From NCBI GenBank assembly GCA_025200525.1, contig CM045759.1, positions 930,001 to 994,000 on the forward strand: DNA of 64,000 bases, read 5' to 3'. The notes below the pieces were generated by a model. It was not told where the DNA came from and did no database searches. It was given only the letters and a program-made list of their open reading frames with translations. A program made the translations under genes and the position numbers. This document shows, piece by piece, positions 58,421 through 64,000 of this stretch. Each line of letters begins with the position of its first letter. Positions within the stretch are counted from its first letter, which is position 1. The DNA comes from Camellia lanceoleosa (lineage: Eukaryota; Streptophyta; Magnoliopsida; Ericales; Theaceae).

Positions 58421-58542
58421 ATTTTATTTTTTACCATGTACCTAAGCAGCTTACATCTTAAGTGAGAAGCTGATTGCATGTTTATCAATGATAGCTTTGC
58501 AGAAACAATTGACTTGAATGTGGCTGATTCTGTTGTCCATAG

Positions 58543-58827
58543 ACACACCATATGTTATCATTCTTTTGAAGGTGGCAGATGAGTGGGCCAAAACTCATGG
58601 TGGAAGCCTTCCATCAACCAGGGAAGAGAAAAAGGAGTTCAAGGTTTGCACATTTAGTCCCACATTTCATCTTATCCTTTTTGTTCTATTGCTGTATACT
58701 ACAATGGCTTGATTGGGACGTTGAACATCTTAGGAACTGATAAGAGCCAGGATGAGAGCAATGGATGAAGACAACTACAAAGAAGCGGTTGAGGTGTCAT
58801 TTAAAGCATTTGCTCCTCGGGGTATTA
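58543..58827 (+). pseudogene. AXR1: AXR1 fragment, two exons (captured)
   Basis: AXR1 is the regulatory subunit of the RUB/NEDD8-activating enzyme acting in auxin signalling through cullin modification. Exon a (58543-58643) encodes DTPYVIILLKVADEWAKTHG and STREEKKEFK. Exon b (58734-58827) encodes ELIRARMRAMDEDNYKEA and SFKAFAPRGIS. Both blocks match the AXR1 region as I remember it (STREEKxxFKxLI, DEDNYKEA, FAPRGIS). Acceptors (CCATAG, TCTTAG) and donors (GTTTGC, GTAAGT) are intact. The next AXR1 exon is at 61545. The catalytic adenylation residues are not in this piece, which could not act alone. Confidence 0.8.
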
Positions 58828-59384
58828 GTAAGTACATGATTTTAATGCATGTTACCCTTGTTTATCTGCATGAGCATGTAATCTACCAATCAAAAAAATT
58901 AAGATTGGGATATTGATCTCCCACAAGGCTTGTGGGTTAGAAACTCTATTTTTTTATATATATAATAGATAGATAAATAAAAAAAAAAAAAAAACCCGTA
59001 GTTAATCAATACATCATGTTTGAATGGAAGGAAGTGAATTTGCATGCGTGTAGCCAGTACAAGAATTTAGATTCTCTCCAGGGCAAAACAGAGTAGTAAG
59101 AGTCATCAATCAGTTATTTTACATCTCAAGGATACACAATGGATGGGGACTGCAAAGAAACTCTTTGGAAATAGTGAATGAATTGATCATTAAGTTCTGA
59201 TTTCAAAGAGGCTGATATATCACCATAAATTCACCATCCCAATAATGATTGTTAAATCCTTGGTGGCTAATCAAATACTCCTTCAACTCTTATTATAAAT
59301 TCATACTATAATAGCATTATCAGCAGCGGTAGCAGCAGCAGCAGCTATTTAGGTTGAGTTTGTGATTTTTAAGTTGAGTAGAAA

Positions 59385-60585
59385 ATGGAATTGGACTTTT
59401 CTCAAAATTATAGTACTAACAAAGAAGAAGAGAGATGGATAAAACACTATAGCAGCTCTCAGAAGATATTGCTAGTTGGCGAGGGAGATTTTTCATTTGC
59501 TGCTTGCTTAGCCACTGCTTTTGGCTCTGCTCTCAACATGGTGGCTACCTCTCTTGACTCTCAAGGTATGTCTTAGGTTCACTACAATACCTAGTAGTTA
59601 AACAGTGCCATTAGCGACATTCACTGACAATGTCACAAACACATTCTGACTCTTTGATTTTTGTGGGACTCACAAAAATTAATAGTCTGTGTTTGTGAAG
59701 ATTTGAACTTTTTTCAAAAGCCAATATAGTCACAAGTTTTTATGATTCATCTCCATATATATATATATTTTTATGAACAAGATGTTGAATATTGATTAAC
59801 TGAGATATATACAAATACGAAAACGAAGAGTCTCTGATGATGAAGTACCCAACTGCGAGCGACAACTTGAAGCAATTACAGGACCTTGGTTGCACCATTT
59901 TACATGAAATTGATGGCACCACCATGAGCCTACACCCTCGACTTGGATTCCAGTTATTCGACAGAATTGTGTTTAATTTGCCTCACGCAGATTCACTTTA
60001 CGTGAAGACTCATCGATCCAAATTATGTAAGTTCTCTTCTAAACTCAAAAGTAATAGGGCCTCATGGTCACTAATCATTCCCTTTTTCTTTCATTGTTTG
60101 ATATTCTGGTGTCCAAGGAGTGCAAAAACCAAATGCAGAACCCGACACAAAAAACACTTGAATAGACAACATTTTACAAGATTATTGATGGACATTTCAA
60201 AAAATTTATCTATTTAGTTATGTATTTGGATTTTGTGTTCTATATTTATTTGTTTTAACATATGTTGAAAGTGAAACTATCAAGAGGACACTGAGATCCT
60301 CTATTTCAAATTCCTTAATGCATTTTCAGGTTTCACCAGGATGTGGTAAAGGGCTTCTTGAGTAGTGCAAGTGGGATGTTGACAGACAATGGAGAAGTGC
60401 ACGTGACGCACAAGACGACTTACCCTTTCAATCTTTGGGAAATAGATAAGTTAGCAGATGAGGTTGGTCTGTGCTTGTTTGTTAAAGAACTACGCCTGTG
60501 TTGTATTTGGTGCCTTATATTTCACATAGCTGTTGTCAAGACTTTGAGAAAGGAAGGTGATCACTGGCATAGATTAATATTTTAA
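59385..60585 (+). pseudogene. DUF2431 (BMT5-like) methyltransferase-like gene fragment (captured)
   Basis: DUF2431 proteins resemble the yeast 25S rRNA uridine-N3 methyltransferase BMT5. Exon 1 (59385-59565) has KILLVGEGDFSFAACLATAF, the SAM-binding start of the family, and NMVATSLDSQ. Exon 2 (59829-60026) has ESLMMKYPTASDNLKQLQDL, LFDRIVFNLPHAD (the NFPHAG block, with Gly changed to Asp). Exon 3 (from 60330) has DVVKGFLSSASGML, GEVHVTHKTTYPF and WEIDKLADEVGL. Splice dinucleotides are intact, but exon 2 to 3 is one base out of phase by my reading. The family's C-terminal block (DYPGY, KRGDG) is missing. The gene lies in the intron between AXR1 exons b and c. Confidence 0.8.
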
Positions 60586-61544
60586 GGTCTAAATTCCTCT
60601 TCAATTTTATATATCCATCTACATCACAAAAATACAATTTTTGAAACAAACCTAAACCCACTTGAGTTGAGTTGGTTTGTTCTCTCTGCCTGTTGGCATG
60701 TCATCACCTGTAATGCCACCTGGACACTGGACTAAGTTGTAACTTGCTAGTAAGGGATGTTGTTTAATTTATTCGGAGCGATACTAGTGTGAAGAAATTC
60801 ATGCATAGTTGTTTGAGGCATGGTGAAGATATTATATGCTAACCTCTGTCATTGTGAACCTGTTGCATTGTTTCTATAGACAATCAACACTCTTAGGCAT
60901 GGTGAAAAATAGCTGTCACTTGGCCAAGTCTTGGTATTTTGAACTTATAGATTATGGATGAATATGAGAATTAAACTTATTTGAATAAATCCTAACTTTT
61001 TACAGTTGCAATGATAAGGAATTGTGTTTATATTCTACCTTGAGTGCTTCTCATTTCTCTCATGGTTCATCAAATATTTTTCTACCATTGTTTTTTCAGT
61101 TGGTTTAGTAAGTCTGCCTTCAATAAGTGTCCCCCAACCTTACAGTTTTTTATTCTATTTAAATTCGACTGTTCTTGTGTTTTGTCTAATCATCAAGAAG
61201 CTTTGGGTTTTCAATCATGATTGTAATATGTGGCAGATAAAGATTTTCAGACCCCCTGAGTGCATTCAAAGTATGCAATGAGCATCTTTGTGTGCATTAT
61301 GCAGTCTGCTTTGCGCTTGAAGATGATAGGGAAATGTGAATTTTTTTTGGGCATGCTTTTTAATTGACTTTTATGGGCAAGTAACATTTTTATAATTTAG
61401 CCTGATATTATGGGAGCAGAATTCTTAATTTTAAGTAGTTGGCAAATATGGCTTATGAAGCTTCCATCCTACTATAATTAACTGTGAATCATACCTGTAG
61501 CACATAATTAGATGGTTAATTTTATCTCATGTTTGGCATGTCAG

Positions 61545-61633
61545 GTTCAAATCTACAGCGGATAATTAATGATAGTCGTGCTGATGTTGATTCGAATTCA
61601 TCTGATTTTTGGGTGATGGTGGCAGCTCTAAAG
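61545..61633 (+). pseudogene. AXR1: AXR1 fragment, third exon (captured)
   Basis: Following a TGTCAG acceptor (61544), the exon encodes SNLQRIINDSRADVDSNS and DFWVMVAALK, then a GTAATT donor. It matches the AXR1 block that follows FAPRGIS in the host protein, so it continues the exons at 58543-58827. The intervening 2.7 kb intron contains the DUF2431 fragment. The following AXR1 exons are not seen. Confidence 0.78.
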
Positions 61634-62940
61634 GTAATTTCTCAGATTTTGGAAGCTCTATTGTTTGTGGGGCTGATTCTTAGTTTAGATTAATCATGTC
61701 TTCATCTCATAACCTCATTGCCTATATATTTTTTTTAGCAACATCAATGTGGATTAAATCACTCCTCCTTATAGATGCATTAACTATTTATGTTTCACAT
61801 TTCCATACCATCTCAAAGACTCAAACAGATTTCATCCCTATATGCTTTTCGTAAGTCAATAAACACTATATGGAAATATTTGTTCTTTTCCCTATATTTT
61901 TTCATTAGTTGATTAAGTAGAAAAATAGCTTCCATAGTAGATCTTTGCAGCATCAAACCATATTACTCATTTAAAATTATTGTTGCATATCCTAATCTCT
62001 GTTCAACTACTCTCTCCCATAGTTTCATGAGCAGTTTTAGAAGAGTGTGTGGGAGAAAAGGGAGAGCAATATGGGACACTTTATCATTATTATTAGAAAA
62101 ATAAAATGGGACATTTGGAGGATTCTATGACCTTTAAGGAAAATGCGAAGAAGATTGTATTGTGTGATAGATCTTATTGTTTCGATGTTATATAAATCTG
62201 AATTTTGTGTAAGCAAGATTTTCCCAAGTTCTTAGAGAGGTTTCCTATCAACTCAGGTTTTGGGAGAATGAAAAGTAGTGTGTGAGATTGATTTAAGGAG
62301 TGACACAGAGGTCATGCAGCAGATAAGAGTTCCTGGTAGAAGACTGTTATTTGAAAAGGCCAAGAAGACTATTTTTAGGTAATTAAATCTCTTCGTAGTT
62401 TTAACTTGTACTTCCCCTTTGCAATTTCTCAGTCCTCATCGTGTAGTTCCCTCATATACTAAGTGCTCAGTGATGATGATCATTCTGTATTATACCTACT
62501 TATAGATCAATTTACCGTATAGTTTGAATTGCATTTCAAGGGTTATTGCAGCTCTCATCTTTTCTTCTGTTTTTATTTTATTTATTTTGTGCACAATCTA
62601 TATTGCATATTGTGAATACAATGTATAAATAAAAAAGTTTTCATTCTACATGCACTTCGAAATTTCATAATTTCTTTTCTTTCTAGCCTTCTTGACATGG
62701 TATGCAAGATTATGTAGATTTTCTAGTCATTCAAGTTTTATTGAAGTTGTGTTAATGGAATTGGATGATTTAGGTATATAATCATCATTTTGGTGAAGAT
62801 GATGGATGACTTGATGAAGTTGAAGAGAGTAGTGGATGAAGTTATTTTCAGAGAATTTGGAAAGCACACTTAATATTATTATTATTATTATTATTTTGTT
62901 TGTATTGTCATATTGTGTTTTAAGGGTGGTTTTTTTTTTT
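61634..62940. other. rest of the Pack-CACTA interior; nothing recognised
   Basis: AT-rich intron-like DNA. A (TTA)n run lies at about 62873-62896 and a T-run at 62931-62945. No further host exon could be identified by reading, although 62280-62395 is less AT-rich and could be one. Confidence 0.35.
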
Positions 62941-63358
62941 TTTTTAATGAAAAATTGAAAAATGAATGCTCATATATATTTTGAGAATGGTGATCGATAA
63001 TATAGGTTTGGTTTGAGCAAAAAAGTCAAAGAGATCATTAATATTTTTCATTTTTTTTTGGAAATGACAGAAATGGCAACGTTTTTCTTGAAAACGTTGA
63101 AAAACGTCGCAAAATGTCATCATGATTACGTCAGAGATAACTCCTCTAACGTGCACAGTTAACAACTGTTAAGAGAATTAGAGGCGTTTTGGAAAACGTC
63201 GTTTAAAGTCTTTAGCGGCGTTTTTAAAACGTCACAAAGATATAACGACGGCCGCATCCTCGACGAATTTTATAAACGTCGTTTATTTTTTTTGCGGCGT
63301 TTTTCTGATCTATTGCGGCGCTTTAAAAACGCCGCTAATTCCCCATTTTCTTGCAGTG

Positions 63359-63717
63359 TGGCCACCCTCGTCTCCACATTCGCCGAGTTTGCAAATTCAG
63401 TGAGGTCCACCATCGAAGTGGTACAACAAGAGGCCTCCCCCGTCTCCAGATTCGCCGAGTTTGCAAATTCAGTGAGGTTGGCCATCGAAGTGGTACAACA
63501 AGTGGCCTCCCTCGTCTCCAGATTCGCCGGTGCATTCAGTGATTTTCGCCTTTCTAAGGCCATTGCCGACTGCCTTGATCTCCTCGATCTCTCCGCTGAC
63601 AAATTGACCCGTACTCTCTCTACTTCTCAGTCTCCCAATGGTAAGTATGGTATTACTCCTTCCCCCTTCCTCATCCCTTTTAACTACACCTTTCTTTTAA
63701 AATTAAGGCAACCATAG
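63359..63717 (+). pseudogene. pectinesterase/PMEI gene, continuation after the CACTA element
   Basis: The PMEI frame resumes with TLVSTFAEFANSVRSTIEVV, then a second helix copy RFAEFANSVRLAIEVVQQV, then VSRFAGAFSDFRLSKAIADC and [19 protein letters not shown]. The last two blocks are those of the type I pectinesterase inhibitor domain. The 24-residue unit EFANSV(R/W)(S/L)(T/A)I(D/E)VVQQ occurs three times if 56075-56124 is counted; the DNA period is 72 bases (63381 and 63453). After SPNG the frame runs into GTAAGTATGG and unrelated codons to a stop near 63717, so this copy lacks the catalytic domain. Confidence 0.75.
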
Positions 63718-63724
63718 AGAAATT

Positions 63725-64000
63725 AACAGAGTTTGCAATTTCAGTGAGGTCCACCATCGACGTGGTACAGCAAGTGGCCTCCCTCGTCTCCAGATTCGCC
63801 AGTGCATTCGGTGATTTTCACCTTTCTAATGCCATTGCCGATTGCCTTGATCTCCTCGATCTCTCTGCTGACGAATTGATTGCAGCGGCTATAGGAGAAG
63901 GTTTTATGGCACAATCTATGGGATTCAGAAACACTGCTGGTCCAGAAAAGCATCAGGCAGTGGCTCTGAGAGTCCAATCAGACCGTTCAATTTTTGTTAA
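63725..64000 (+). pseudogene. second pectinesterase copy: PMEI piece fused to catalytic domain (partial)
   Basis: [40 protein letters not shown] and [11 protein letters not shown] repeat the PMEI block of 63430-63600. The frame then passes directly, at ATTGCAG (about 63880), into [35 protein letters not shown], which is the pectinesterase catalytic domain near its GFxxxxxxFxNTAGP motif. The linker and the first part of the catalytic domain are missing, and ATTGCAG looks like a leftover splice acceptor. The frame runs towards the window edge and meets a TAA at 63998-64000, but the gene may continue. This is a rearranged duplicate. Confidence 0.7.

Larger units (their letters stand above)
56125..63358. 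mobile_element. Pack-CACTA element carrying host gene fragments
   Basis: The left end CACTACAAGAAAAA and right end TTTTCTTGCAGTG (reverse complement CACTGCAAGAAAA) form the CACTA terminal inverted repeat. The element is flanked by TGG direct repeats (56122-56124 and 63359-63361). Subterminal regions (56160-56280 and 63060-63340) carry repeated GGCGTTTTTAAAACGTCG-like words in both orientations. At 7234 bases it is long enough for an autonomous element, but I see no transposase. It instead holds exon-like pieces of AXR1, a DUF2431 gene and probably a MAP3K-epsilon-like kinase, plus a GC-rich inverted-repeat insert. It would need a transposase supplied by another CACTA element. Confidence 0.88.

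Overview
This window looks like a stretch of eudicot plant nuclear DNA, rich in repeats. It is AT-rich, its gene fragments carry GT-AG introns, and the recognisable proteins are all plant ones: pectin methylesterase, AXR1, a DUF2431 protein, and the plant lineages of Ty1/copia and Ty3/gypsy retrotransposons. I see no prokaryotic genes, no CRISPR array and no rRNA or tRNA gene. Most of the window is transposable elements in many states of decay, truncated or nested in one another.

Layout. 1-1444: tail of a copia element (RNase H, polypurine tract, 3' LTR). 1911-2092: weak F-box-like fragment; 2426-2933: LTR-like unit. 3625-8709: a minus-strand copia derivative with gag but no pol. 8710-15767: Ty3/gypsy Tat-lineage element 1 (Tat1), missing its 5' half, with a 3' array of tandem hairpin repeats and a spliced gene on the opposite strand. 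15768-about 28300: a decayed Mutator-like element of the Kaonashi kind, with a plus-strand MULE transposase and a minus-strand ULP1-like protease. About 4 kb of LTR-retrotransposon DNA (about 21830-25823) splits the protease gene. 28350-32720: non-coding DNA with three well-defined inverted-repeat elements. 32928-38745: a Tekay/Del-type chromovirus with its 5' LTR, broken off inside integrase. 38746-48848: Tat element 2 (Tat2), again with tandem repeats and the opposite-strand gene, the latter interrupted by a solo LTR of the chromovirus family. 49099-49755: an RG-rich open frame with a TATA box that I do not recognise. 53166-54223: a short CACTA element carrying a SINE-like segment. 55950-64000: a pectinesterase gene interrupted by a 7.2 kb CACTA element.

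Two points stand out. First, the 7.2 kb CACTA element (56125-63358) has a clean 3-bp target duplication and no visible transposase. It carries exon-like pieces of the RUB/NEDD8-activating enzyme subunit AXR1, a DUF2431 methyltransferase-like gene lying in an AXR1 intron, and probably a MAP3K-epsilon-like kinase. This is a Pack-CACTA element, and it landed in the pectinesterase inhibitor domain. Second, the two unrelated-looking Tat elements share one design downstream of integrase: a tandem array of about 60-bp hairpin units, followed by an antisense, intron-containing gene for a coiled-coil protein whose intron positions agree.

Almost every coding region is a pseudogene. Frames were read by eye, so boundaries marked approximate may be off by tens of bases, and family names come from remembered motifs, not from a search.
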